Source: Malachius bipustulatus
Taxonomy: Eukaryota > Arthropoda > Insecta > Coleoptera > Melyridae
NCBI GenBank assembly: GCA_910589415.1
Contig: OU342638.1
Span: forward strand, 10,208,014-10,272,013
Reading direction: 5' to 3'
Length of the DNA stretch: 64,000 bases
This document shows, one piece after another, positions 25,222 through 36,309 of the stretch. How positions within the stretch are numbered: the stretch's first letter is position 1; the number at the start of each line of letters is the position of its first letter. The translations under genes and the position numbers were made by a program. The notes beneath the pieces are model-generated. The model searched no databases. It was not told the DNA's origin and saw nothing but the letters and a program-made list of their open reading frames with translations.

Positions 25222-25575
25222 TTAGTAAGTAATAGTCTCACATTTAGAGTGTAACAGTGAAATTTTGTATCATATCCATTTTGGTACCATATAAATGATA
25301 TTATCAAACCGTGTGTTATCAAGAATATTAGATAGGTAACAATAATTTTTAAACAAGTAACCAGGCCCAACCTGCAAACCTGATATGGTAAGTTTACACT
25401 TCACTTGTTGTTCCCTGTCACTATACATTAACGAATTCGGTGATCATCATCGCAACTAGCAAGAAGTAGCTGAGCAAAAGAAAGCAACTAAAACAAGATT
25501 TTTTGGCAAATGAAAAATTTGCTGTAACAATAATTTATAGCAGCACCTTGTTTGCATGTTATCTCGTGAGTAGGC

Positions 25576-26546
25576 TATTGTGTCACCTTCACTTTGTTTG
25601 CATATTACCGCGTATACATTTTAGAACAGGAGAATTTTTTTTTTTAATCGACTCAAAGATGTTCACACCTATTTGCAGCACTCTCGCTACAAGAGTGCGT
25701 TTTCTTGGTTCCAACCCTTAATTATTTTGAAATTAATTTTTGCTGTTAATAAGTCAAAGTCATCACTGATCTGCGTCGTAAGCACGCGATGTTCGTTTAT
25801 GGCGATGTGAGTTCCTTGTCACACAGATTCAGTTCCTCCAGTTGCCATGTCCAGTTCATTTTTTGAAAGGCACGCGACCTCTCTGCTTTGTTGCAGCATT
25901 TGGTCCTTTCTCTTTTCTCACTTATTGTCCGCGTCTTGTATGTAGCCATCTCAGGAACAATCGACCTGTAAACAAAAGTGTCAAATTTAACAAAAAATGA
26001 TATTTCTCAAAAATTTAACAAACAATCATCAATTTGCTATGGTAAAAAACATTTATTATCTAGTAGACACACACACGCGAAAAAAATCAAATCAAATATT
26101 AGTAAACAAACAGTCACTGCCGAAATGATTTAGATTTAGCATTTAGCCTGAATACAAATAATCATCACGTGTTTCGTCCAGCCTAGACTATGACGTGTCT
26201 CCTCTACCGAACCGACAGTCGACACTATAAAACATGTGCTATATCGAAATCTCTGGTCTCTGATTAGAAATCCAGAATATTGAAATCGCCCACACTCCTC
26301 TGTTAACCTAAGGGACAGAATAGGACCGTCTTAAATAGGGGCAAAGTTGCTATTATGCCTATCTCGCTCCAGCACATAGGCAAAGGCATCTTACTCTTTA
26401 ACCCAATTGAAACCAACGAGGTGAAATGCTGCATTTGACCCAAGTCCCAGACCCTCGCACTATTTCCCGGGAACCGAAAATTACAAAAAAAAAAACAACT
26501 ACCTATATGTATAACGGCCGATATTATAAACGCTGGTTAAGTAGAT
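25576..26546. other. Unassigned non-coding stretch right of the array
   Basis: No ORF with domain signal, no paired termini found. A poly-T run at about 25635 and an A-rich run at 26486 are the only low-complexity marks. GC and CpG rise slowly to the right of about 25780. Confidence 0.3.
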
Positions 26547-26608
26547 AGTTAGTTATCTGGCAGTTAACTAACTCCGAAGTTAGTTATCTGGCAGTTAACT
26601 AACTCCGA
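26547..26608. repeat. 31-bp perfect tandem duplication
   Basis: AGTTAGTTATCTGGCAGTTA... occurs at 26547-26577 and immediately again at 26578-26608. A shorter AGTTAG-like string precedes it. Non-coding. Confidence 0.9.
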
Positions 26609-27106
26609 GTCAAGTTTCCGCTTGCCTATTACAAAGCAAGATATCCCCGAGCCTAGCTCGCGGTTACCTATCGCCGGAAGTCGGACATATTTAACTCTAC
26701 GTTGGCGACGAGCCTACACGAACTTCGAATGATCCGCTGTTCGGATGACATCGAGAGAAATGAGAATTTTGCATTTATCTAATCAGACAATTTAATTCAA
26801 ATGATGACAAGGTTAGGCTAGAACATAACCAAACATAATATATCAAATCTGCATTTTCATTACTGTCTACCGTTATGTATTTTATTGTTTGTATTGTAAT
26901 CAATATCAGTTCTCAGCACACAGCCAGTGATAATACGTGAAAATTGAATCGTGTGAAAGATGAATCGTCTTGTCTACGACCCGTAATAAAACCAGTGAGC
27001 GTTTTCAAGCCGTGTTTACCAGTTACAAGCTAATCAAATCAATCTAACACTCAATAACGGCCAACGGAATACTGAAGACTGCATAAATAATAATAATAAT
27101 TCGTAA

Positions 27107-27265
27107 ATGTCAGGCGAAAGGGACGGACAGGGCTCTGCCTCTGCCAATGCGTCCGCCCAACCAGTCCAGTGTCCCAGAGAACAGTGCCCGAGTACTCCAG
27201 TCTCCAGTGTCCGTCGGTTTCAGTTTCAGACCAGCGCTATTCTAGGTCAAAAATTATTAAAATGA
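27107..27265 (+). CDS. Possible short ORF or first coding exon (52 codons), unrecognised
   Basis: An ATG-started ORF in the most GC-rich part of the neighbourhood. It begins MSGERDGQGSASANASAQ and ends QTSAILGQKLLK, Ser/Ala/Gln/Pro-rich at first. The preceding 200 bp looks like an untranslated leader, without stop-dense AT repeats. A possible donor (CTAG|GTCAAA) at about 27243 would make it a 5' exon of a gene whose remainder lies beyond the transposon-filled 27313-36554 region. I do not recognise the product. Codon content and the absence of a transposon explanation are the only support, so chance remains quite possible. Confidence 0.25.
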   Translation: MSGERDGQGSASANASAQPVQCPREQCPSTPVSSVRRFQFQTSAILGQKLLK

Positions 27266-27312
27266 AGTAGGCACCTACCCACCTACATATTATGTAGGTG
27301 GGTCTATAACTT

Positions 27313-27575
27313 TAAGAAGTTACACATCCCCTTAAAGTAGGGTAAAAATTCACATTTATCGATTTTTTTCTTAAATGACTTCAAATTAAAAAAAGACGGC
27401 TAGGTATTCGAATACTACTACCAGGAAGCCTCCATAATTACATAATTTTATCCACCCTTGTTCTCTGCAAGGGTGTGAATCATGCTACCCCTAAAAGTTT
27501 TTTTTCCAGAAGTTTTTTCCTAATAATTTTTTTGTTACCTTTAAATTCACACTATGGAGGGCCAGTTCAATTGAA
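27313..27575. repeat. Left arm of a 9-kb-spaced inverted repeat pair
   Basis: Begins TAAGAAGTTACACATCCCCT and ends at GGAGGGCCAGTTCAATTGA. The complement lies at 36310-36554 with perhaps 85-90 percent identity by eye and small indels. Presumably the two ends of one old element, now pushed apart by later insertions. Its transposon class is unknown and no outer target duplication is visible. Confidence 0.8.
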
Positions 27576-28043
27576 AAAAAAAATGTCTCTTAAAAATTTC
27601 AAGGAAACTCAATACTTTTCCACTAAAGAAATAAAATGAGGGCACGTATTCAAGAAAATGGTGCCCATTTTGAGCACTGTCTTAACCCCTTGAGCCCGGG
27701 TGAGTAATACGCTAGGTACCGCCCACATCCGGCCAGTCGAATCAGGTGCCATACTGGTCCGACTCTTCCCGGCTACAGCTCGCTACCCTGCGTGTACATA
27801 AGGCACGAAATCGTATGCTAACCATATAAATTCAATGGTGTTATAGGAAAATGGACGTTATAGACTTATTTAGTGCATTTACAGTTTTTATTGTCAACTA
27901 CCACACAAATTGGCATTCTGCATTCTTCGAGAAATAATAAGTAGGTACCGTACATACAGTATTTATTTATCTTGTGGTGACATTGAAGTTTATAGTTTAT
28001 CTGAATTATAACGGAAAATCATGTCCAGTGACATGATAGTGAC

Positions 28044-30934
28044 GTGGAGTATGATCCAGCCAATGATACTTGTTCCGACGACGACACATTTTCTGATGAT
28101 TCTGTGCAAAGTGACGATGACTTAGAAAATGAGGTTATTTCTTTTGGTGATTGGAAAATCGTACCACATACCGAAGATGATAGGCAGGTGACGGATCTAA
28201 TAGAGCCAAATATTCAAGATGAATTACATCCAGCCCTAGTTTTAGAAGAAATAATGTCCCCTCTGCAATGTTTTGAAGCATTAGTTACGCAAAAAGTTGT
28301 GTCGTCTTTGTGTACATGTACTAACCGAACGTGCGGCAATGTACTTTGTTGAAGAAACCTCTAAAAACATGAAAGTTCATCATTTAGTTTGGCACGAAGT
28401 GACCGTCAATGAGATGTATGTTTTCATGGCACTGGTTTTTATGCAAGGACTCGTCCATTTGCCAGAGTTATGTGACTACTGGAAAAAAAGCTTTCTTATG
28501 GCTGGACCACAAGTTTTTTCTGCCAGCATAATGAGTAGGGATAGGTTTCTGTCTATTCTAAAATTTTTAAGATTTACGAATCCACATGCCTTCGATAAAT
28601 CCAAACCCCTAACACGGCTTGCAATGTTCTTCGCAATGATAAAGGAGAATACCAAAACAATAATTGATATAGGTAAAACCTGTGCTCTAGACGAATGCCT
28701 TGTACTTTATAAAGGCAGACTACACTTCAAGCAATATATCAAATCTAAAAGGTCACGATTTGGAATCAAATTGTTCGTTATGTGTCCTAGTGATCCCAAG
28801 TTCAGAGGATATACATATAGTTTCGCATTGTATATAGGAAAAGACATTTACAACATCTCGCATATTCCAGGAAGTGCTGCGCTTTCTATGTCTGAACGAG
28901 TTGTGGTATATATGATGTTGGATCTACTCGATGAAGGCCGAGAAGTCGTCCTTGACAACTGGTATGTCTCCGTTCGCCTGGTTGAATATTTGCTGTCGCG
29001 AAATACATATGTGACAGGAACAATTAGGGCAAATAGAGGAGTGCCTAAGGAAATCACTGAACTGCCACTACAACCTGGACAATCGTGCTTTGTTAGAAAG
29101 GGGGATATCCTAGTCGCAAGGTTCAAAGATAAACGAGATGTTTACGTCGTTACATCGAAATTGACTGCTGGTTTTATTGAAAAAGATAAATACTCCCAAA
29201 GTGCTAAAAACACTATAATCTCGCAGAAGTCACACCATGTGGACCACTATAATTTAAACATGGGTGCTGTTGATGCCACGGACCAAGACCTTGAACCATA
29301 TAATGCAGCACGAAAGAGTTATACTTGGTTCAAGAAGATTGGGATTCACATACTACAGAGGATGGTGCTGAATGCCAAATCGATCTATTCCATAAAAAAT
29401 AAAAGACAAATAAGAATGAGAAATTTCACATTATATATATATATTCGTTTGAAATTACAAATTGCAGTCTTACGATACATGTTGTTTAGTTTATTAAATT
29501 ACATATGATTGATTTCGTCGATCATGGGGAAAAGAACGATCTGTAGGATATTCTGATGCGATGTTGACATCATGGTGAAGCATTTGCTTTGAGAGATATA
29601 GTCTAGGGAAAACCCCATTAAAAAACCTAGACACACCATCCTGTTGAGATTGGTTTGAAGTATTCCAATCATTTTGCCCTTCTGAGGTTATCTGGCTGTT
29701 AATGTAGATTTTGTTTACAAGAGCTTCAAATTCTGTAACCAGTCTATTGTTTCGGTGGAAATTTCATGAATTGCTTGAAAACCTCCAGAAAATTTGGTTA
29801 AAGGACATTCATTGACAATGTGATTGATGGATTCTTCAGGATGTCCGCAAATACAGGAAGCGCTTGGTATTAAATTCCATTTATGTAACATTGAATTACA
29901 TCTACCGTGTCCTGTTCTTAAGCGATTTACTTGTACCCAGACTTTCCTTCTTATTTCAAAACCGTTGACTAATGATGAAGGATCTTCGATTAAAGTATTG
30001 TTGAATAAAGAAACACTTTTATTTCGCCAATCATTTCTCCATTCATCTTCAATTTTAAATGGTCGATCCAGGTATGTTTCTAGCCACACAGGTCTTCTTG
30101 ATTTTAATCTCGTTGTTGGAAGATTATTCAGGTCCGATGTTATTGAAAAATCATCTGGAAATGTTCGGTATTTATTCATGATTTTATGTGTTGCTTGTTG
30201 TCTTCGGAGATTAGATGGAGCAATATTTGACAAAACAGGTAACCAAGGGATCGGAGTTGAGGAAATTGTTCCAGTAATAATTCGTAATGTTTGGTTCAGT
30301 TGAATATCCACTTTTGATTGATGTACACTGTTGAGCCATACGGGTGCACAATATTCCGCTGTTGAATAAACAAGTGCAAGAGCTGATGTGCGAATTGTTT
30401 TTGCATTGGCTCCCCAAGTTGTTCCAGCAAGTTTGTATAGAATATTATTCCTTGTTTTTAATTTTTGTTTCACTTTTTCTAAGTGTTGATTATAGGTTAA
30501 AGATATATCCAAAGTCACACCAAGATATTTTGGATTGAAATTATGATCCAGTGACGATCCGTTGAAAGTTATATTTAGCTTTTTAGATTTTTGGTGGTTA
30601 TTGAGATGGAAACATGTAACTTCTTTTTAATTTCACATTAGAATTGTGTGACGGAATACTTTTGAAGAATTCTCCGAATTATTCAGAAATATGCAAGCAA
30701 CATGAATCGAATGAAAAGGCGAAGAGGCAGAAAACTTCATCAGGTTCTTCTTTTTCACAAACAGTAGGACATGAACTCGTTCGTGCAGAACATAATGCCA
30801 GAAGAAGATGTTGGGTGTGCTACAACATTGAGAAGAAAAAATCCATTTTTACTTATAAATGTTGTATTGGTTGTGCGAATAGGCCACCTTTGTGTTCCTC
30901 AGAACATTTTACTTATTATCATGATAATTTGTAA
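28044..30934 (+). pseudogene. piggyBac-like transposase, frameshifted and split by a LINE
   Basis: DDE transposase that cuts and rejoins at TTAA. An acidic Ser/Asp-rich N-terminus (28044-28320) is typical. A frame change near 28320 leads into 28297-29433. Catalytic Asp codons are visible at 28690 (LDEC), 28954 (LDNW) and 29272 (GAVDATDQ), all three in place. The 1195-bp LINE lies after 29433. The remainder, 30641-30934, is in frame once the LINE and one 12-bp duplication are skipped. It encodes a basic segment and the C-terminal cysteine-rich domain (CWVC, CCIGC, PPLC, YYH), which binds the terminal repeats in this family. The ATG at 28021 is in another frame, so a second small indel near the start is likely. 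Dead as it stands. Confidence 0.88.
29434..30628 (-). mobile_element. 5'-truncated jockey/CR1-like LINE inserted in the piggyBac transposase
   Basis: Minus-strand ORF 29715-30518, extendable in frame to about 30626. It encodes the end of a reverse transcriptase (KYLGVTLD, KLAGTTWG, YCAPVW) and a C-terminal zinc knuckle (CICGHPEESINHIVNEC). Flanked by the 12-bp direct repeat AATTTCACATTA at 29422-29433 and 30629-30640. The 3' end lies at the left and has a TA-rich tail rather than a long poly-A. Truncation of the 5' side is normal for target-primed insertion. The ORF is unbroken over 267 codons, so the insertion is fairly recent. Confidence 0.88.
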
Positions 30935-31184
30935 CAATAACAAGAATAAACAAAAAGAAGAATATGTACAATTTTTTTTTTGTCGTTTTGTTTGGAACTT
31001 TTTTTGCCAATATCCGGAACTCTAAAATTGAGGTAGGGACTAGTATCCGTTGCTTTAACACTGCCATAATATTACTATACAAACTTAAACCAAAATGATG
31101 CACATGATGCATCACCGTATATAAACGTTGTCTAGGATTTTCAAATATGATGTAAGTGATGCATCACCGGGCTGTAGGGGTTAA

Positions 31185-31681
31185 ACAAAAGATTGTTAAT
31201 TTAATTAAATATGATTGTGTTTTTTGTTTATTTTTTTGTGCTATTTACTTAATGTTTATTTATTTCTATAAATATTTTACATATTTACATATTTTTATAA
31301 ATATGTATATGAAATCGCAATTTTATAATTGAATCGGTTATTGCTAAAACCCCATACTTAAGTCATTTTTGTGCTCAACCAGGAAACTCTGGGAAGCTAC
31401 ATTTTTGGCATTTTTGCATCGATTAGTGTTCCCGTAAGTCAGCATAAGGCAAATGAGAATAATACAGTATCTCGGTAAACATGTAATGCTAAAACACTCT
31501 AAGTCAATGACTTAGGAGATTTTAGTTATAAATTACGAAATGAAACTGAAAGTATTTTGCATACATGATATAAATAAATAAATATCTTATGGCTGTGGTA
31601 AAGCCCAAGTGTCAGAAGTTTTCAAGTAGCCCAAGGGCCTCTGACGTAACTTAACGACTGCTGTGAAGCAGCCTATCATAT
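31185..31681. other. AT-rich interior of the 27313/36554 element
   Basis: Non-coding. Mostly T-rich and simple (TATTTATTT strings). Because piggyBac begins at 27686 and this resumes after its TTAA, it is probably native sequence of the older element or host DNA. Confidence 0.3.
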
Positions 31682-32215
31682 ACATATGAAGAGCATACGG
31701 GAAAAACGATGAAAGTCCATTTTTTGAAAAATTTTTTCCCTGCAAAGAGCTGCATCTTTTGATACCGAAATAAGCGAGAATATCGCTGACAGTCGCATAG
31801 AAATATGCATTTAAAAATATCGCATACTCGGGAAAAACGATGAAAGTAATTTGAAATAAAGAAAAACATACTTTATAATGTAATAGGTTAAGTTAGAATG
31901 GCCAAAATATTATAATTTTTGCATTTTGTAATAAGAACTGCCATTAAATTTATTACAAAAAAGAGGACTTTCATCAATTTTTCCCATGAAAAATATGTAA
32001 TTTAATTGCATTTCAAGGAATATCTTCAAATAGGCAGATCTGATAGCCGCAAAATATGTTTACATGCATAAGGATAACATAAAGGCAAGTTTATGTGCTT
32101 TTTACTTGCTAAAATACATAACCAACTTTCTAATAATGAGAATTTTACTTAAAAAACCGCTTTTCTGAACAATTAGGATTTTTGGACCTTCATCGTTTTT
32201 CCCGTGTGCTCTTCA
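31682..32215. mobile_element. Terminal-repeat MITE, possible 8-bp duplication
   Basis: Inverted ends around ATGAAGAGCATACGGGAAAA (left) and TTTTCCCGTGTGCTCTTCAT (right). TATCATAT occurs at 31674-31681 and 32216-32223, suggesting a hAT-type 8-bp duplication, but the left end then has five extra bases before the repeat starts. A second GGGAAAAACGATGAAAG lies inside at about 31830. No ORF. Confidence 0.6.
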
Positions 32216-32575
32216 TATCATATCAGTTTTCATGATATGAAAACTGATAAGTCAGTTTTACGTTTACTCTGGTACTCTGGAAATACTGCAGCTAAGAGCC
32301 CAAACGAAGTATACTCATTCTTAACGAATTTCATAAAAAATTATTTACCAAAAAATATTACAGAACTTCGTCTGTTTTTGAATAATTGACCGGGATAGAA
32401 CAAGAACCATTGTTTGGTAAGATTTTGCATGGCATTAGTTGAGACTGGTCGCTTCAAGAAAGTCAAGCAGTTTTTCCCGATACGTGGTCATTCTTTCCTC
32501 CCCTGTGACAGGGACTCTGGCATTATCAAGAGGAGCTAAAAAAAAGTACGACCGGGTTTATAATTTGCATACATA

Positions 32576-33452
32576 CAGGGTGTCCCAGCTTATTCGAAGC
32601 GGTCTCTGTAGGCCAAACGATGAACTTTTTCAAAAAACTTTTTGAAAATTCAAGTACAGAATCACAATGGCCATAATGTAAAATTATTTTGGAGTATACA
32701 GAGTGTCCCATATGACAGTGGCATATCAAAGTTATGTTTTTTTAAATGGAATGCTCCTATGTTATTGCAATTTTAGAATGTCTGAGAAGAGAAAATAAGA
32801 TTGGCTTTCACAGTTGGTGTTTAAATTCAGAAGTTTTTGAGTTATAAACAAGTGAAAATCGTCATTTTTCAAGTTCAAGGCCCTGTATAACGAAAACGGC
32901 TGAACATAGAGAAAAACGGCTTACATGTCCCTATTTTAACTTTTTATGTACTATCCTATGGTATAGAAACATTTGTACTTTCTTTGATTTTTTAATTTGG
33001 TGACGCGTGGAGAAATCTCAAAATTTTTCAAATTTTTTATCACCCTGTATAAACATTTCATCTACATCATAGGATAGTAAATGAAAAGTTAAAATAGGGA
33101 CATGTAAGCCGTTTTTCTCTATCTTCAGCCGTTTTCGTTGTACAGGGCCTTGAACTTGAAAAATGACGATTTTCACTTGTTTATAACTCAAAAACTTCTG
33201 AATTTAAACACCAACTGTAAAAGCCAATCTTATTTACTCTTCTCAGACAATCTAAAAATGCGATAACATAGGAGCATTCCATTTAAAAAAACATAACTTT
33301 GATATGCCACTGTCATATGGGACACCCTGTATACTCCAAAATAATTTTAAATTATGGCCATTGTGATTCTGTACTTGAATTTGCAAAAAATTTTTGGAAA
33401 AAATCTTTCGTTTGGCCTACAGAGACCGCTTCGAATAAGCTGGGACACCCTG
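32576..33452. mobile_element. 877-bp palindromic TA-flanked element
   Basis: CAGGGTGTCCCAGCTTATTC at the left, its complement at the right, TA on both sides (32574-32575, 33453-33454). The arms, about 390 bp each (32576-32968 and 33060-33452), are nearly complementary throughout, with a loop of about 90 bp. The inner part of the arms (GACAGTGGCATATCAAAG) recurs in the elements at 62564 and 63770. No transposase. Confidence 0.9.
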
Positions 33453-33456
33453 TATA

Positions 33457-35581
33457 TGTTACAGTTAAAACCAGTTTTTAGTTAGAACGCGTTATCCCTA
33501 GTTAGAACTAGTTTTTACTAAATGCCTTTGTTAAAACTAGAATTTACTAGAGTTTAAAATTTAATATCAGTTAAAACTAGTTCTTACTAGACAAAACGCG
33601 TTTTTCCGAAGCGAATCAGTTAAAACTGTTCAACCGAGGTTAAAGTTGATCGTACCTTATTCTGATTGGTCGCGAGACGTCTTCTCTGGATATTACCCAG
33701 GAAAGGAATTCCGGCTCCAATAGCGTAGTCAAAAAAGAAGTGATATATTCTTTTTTCGTCTGGCTTCCCAGCTTGAATGTCATCTTGGAGAAGGTCACTC
33801 TAACCCCTTTACAACCTCTGATTTTACCTGTGATAGTGATTTTTATTTGTGGGATATGTCATCCCTTGATGTTACCTGTGATCGTAAGATCAGAGTGAGA
33901 GGAAAAAAATGTCTGACATAACGGGGGATAACAAACTTCGAACGATACTTTTTCAACGTTTTGGGAATTCTTTCGAAAGGAAATAAATATATGGACTTAT
34001 AATACTGTTCACAAGTTGACGAGAAAATGATCTTCTAAAGGGGAAACGCATATGCGAAAGGTAGCCGCATCTTCTCGCGATTTGGATATGAAACTGGAGA
34101 AGGGAAAGATGCCTGAGGAGTAAACATCAAGACACTTTGGTGGACACTGCTAAACAAGGGAACTATAAAGTGACAATAATCCATGCACGAAAAATGCCTT
34201 TATGAACACTCATGCTGATCGCAAACAATTGTCTTTAAAAAATAGTTTAGGCAACACACAAAAACCTAACCCTCATATCACGAATTGGGCCGTCTTCCTT
34301 GTATCCTCGAATACTTTAGATACGAGTAATACATTGACGCAAAGAAAACTTATTTTTCAACGGAGTGCACCATCTTCCATTTCAGATTTTGACCATTTTC
34401 CTATACGCTCATCAGCATAAAAAGACCTCAAAGTTTTAACAAATGTGAGTCGACAAGTAGTGGCATCCTAATTTACCTTTGAGAACTGTTGATAAGGAAG
34501 CTAGCAGCCATAGGAACAAGCCATTTATCCGCTGCGTACGCAAGAAAGGATGTAGGTATACCAAAAAGGTGTCTCTTCAAGAAAAATCGGTACCTTTGTA
34601 GCTCACAATGCCACGATAGTTTGTCTTGCAATAACAAGTAGATCCTCATCCTTTTTTAAGTTTAGGGTTGTTTGATTATTTTTTATTGTATGTTGACCAA
34701 TGTTCCTTAACAATGTTCCTTTTTAGATTTTATCGTTATGTTTCTGTTGACTTGTTTGATTGTTTTATTTACCTTTAATTAATATTATCACCTTGGCAAC
34801 TACTGTATGTCGATATTCCCTAAAATGTTTCTTTAGTAAAGGATTTTTATTTTTACTAGGTAGGTACATGACTCTCTAGTGTACCAGATCTTTTTAAGAA
34901 ATATTTATAAAAAGATATCTTGTTTTCAATCCCAAATTAGTTTCTCTGTTAGTTTTAACTAACGCTCGGAGTAACAACTACAGTAGACTTTCGATAATCC
35001 GGCGGTTACCTTTGTAGCTAACTGCCGGATTACTGGAAACGCCGGTCTACTGGAACGTCTAATGAAAAAGAACCAAATTCGAATGTATGTAAATAAATAC
35101 TTATATTTGAGGATTAAATACTCGTTTGAGGATCTCGACTTTTGCAGCTAAGGTTAATGTTTTGTGTTTTCGTTTATTATTTGCCGACATTGTTGGCTAT
35201 TTTATTTATACAACGCACACACCTACACACCTAAGTGACTTGTGCTAAAATGCGTATTTATCTAGCAGAGAAAACTGATGAAATGCTGAAGAAGCCGTGT
35301 ATGCCGGATTATAGCATAGTCGCGCACCGCTCCTGCCGGATTATAGAGTAGCTAGTATTTTTATGATGAAGGGAAAAAACGCCGGATTACTGGCAGTGCC
35401 GGACTGCCGCAGAGCCGTATTATCGAGCTTTGACTGTACTAGTTTTATCTGAAAATCAAATATATCAGTGGTAAATTCTAGTTTTGACTAGGTATTACTA
35501 GTTTTAACAAAGCCATTTAGTGAAAACTAGTTTTAACTAGGGAAAACTAGTTCTAACGGAAAACGGGTTTTAACTGTAACA
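33457..35581. mobile_element. 2.1-kb TA-flanked element with CTAGTTTTAACT subterminal repeats
   Basis: The ends TGTTACAGTTAAAACC and GGTTTTAACTGTAACA are inverted repeats bordered by TA. Inside both ends, variants of (A)CTAGTTTTAACT and its complement recur at 33480-33620 and 35435-35570, like an array of transposase sites. The core 33650-34960 has no recognisable gene; a 72-codon ORF at 34202 shows no domain. A pogo-type MITE is nested at 34981. It directly abuts the previous palindromic element. Confidence 0.7.
34981..35436. mobile_element. 456-bp pogo/Tigger-type MITE
   Basis: TA at 34979-34980 and 35437-35438. Left end CAGTAGACTTTCGATAATCC, right end complementary (TTATCGAGCTTTGACTG). 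CAGT...CTCGATAATCCGG-type ends are characteristic of Tigger/jerky-related elements. No coding sequence. Confidence 0.8.
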
Positions 35582-35710
35582 TATACACTGAAATCATTAT
35601 CAGAGCAAGTTTGAAAAAAAAGTTCACAGTACACGAAATACGAACTGAGGATATTTTTTATTTCAAAAGTTGATGGTTTGTCGACTAAAAAAAAAACAGT
35701 ACATCAGAAG

Positions 35711-36211
35711 CACGGTGTAAGATAACTAAGGTGTTGGAACAAGACTCCCCAGTGCGACCCGATATCGTCACGCTACATCTGTTTTACCCATTTGTTTTGT
35801 TGCTCTCACTCGCAATGGTTAGTTCTGCCGTACTCTTCACTCGGACAAGCGCACAAGCGCTAGCATAAATGATTCACGCATATTCGCTGATAAACGCGTG
35901 CTCTTATGTTCTAATTTTATTAATATTTAAATGTTAAAATGTCACTCGATGAAATACCCGTTATATTTTCATCGCATCAACTTCTAAAATTAGGCACATC
36001 ACAGTTTCTACCCATTTTTGCTTATCGCTTCTTCAGAAAAAAAATAAATTGAGTTGCATGACACCCTGATAATGGCAATTTGCATGTGTAAGAGCAAGAG
36101 GTCAGAGCCTAGCTGGCAAGACTCTCTCATACACTGAGATTCAGGTTTTCGTCTCGCGCTTTACTGTTGAAATACGTGCTTCGTTCACTCACCTATATAT
36201 CTTACACCGTG
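35711..36211. mobile_element. 501-bp hAT-type MITE
   Basis: Perfect 8-bp duplication ATCAGAAG (35703-35710 and 36212-36219). Inverted ends CACGGTGTAAGATA / TATCTTACACCGTG. No ORF. GC-richer than its surroundings. Confidence 0.88.
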
Positions 36212-36309
36212 ATCAGAAGAAACACAGAACTTAAGCAGACAGGAAAGAGTTACTTTCACAATTTCAAAATTCAACCACTTTGTTCATGATTCTTCAAAAC
36301 CTGGATACC

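Larger units (their letters stand above)
11205..25575. repeat. Tandem array of about 2.21-kb non-coding units (five copies plus a diverged sixth)
   Basis: Taking TTGCCTTGTGTTGATTAAAA as start, copies begin at 11205, 15495, 17706, 19922, 22131 and 24343, with periods of 2211, 2216, 2209 and 2212 bp for the clean ones. Copy 1 is longer because two elements sit in it. Copies 2-5 differ by scattered changes and by the lengths of a poly-A and a poly-C run. The sixth copy is clearly more diverged, lacks about 150 bp, carries a MITE at 25057, and fades out near 25575. No plausible gene exists in the unit. Its second half holds degenerate short repeats around GATTCAGTAGACCAAT, CTGGTAGACTT and CGTCTTCTGCTAT. 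It behaves as a long-unit satellite or segmental tandem duplication. Confidence 0.95.
27686..31180 (+). mobile_element. piggyBac-like element with TTAA duplications
   Basis: Flanked by TTAA at 27682-27685 and 31181-31184, the invariant piggyBac target. The ends CCCCTTGAGCCCGGGTGA and TCACCGGGCTGTAGGGG form an imperfect inverted pair. Near the right end ATGATGCATCACCG-like strings recur as subterminal repeats. It holds one transposase gene, split by a LINE insertion. Total 3495 bp; about 2.3 kb without the LINE, a normal size for the family. Confidence 0.92.

Noticed and set aside
11205..25575. CRISPR-like or rDNA array
   Set aside because: The unit is about 2.2 kb, has no short identical repeats with unique spacers and no rRNA-like sequence; the context is eukaryotic.
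32526..33481. Mirror-image ORFs in the two arms of the palindromic element (beginning MICHCHMG)
   Set aside because: The arms are inverted copies, so the same accidental ORF appears on opposite strands; no domain.
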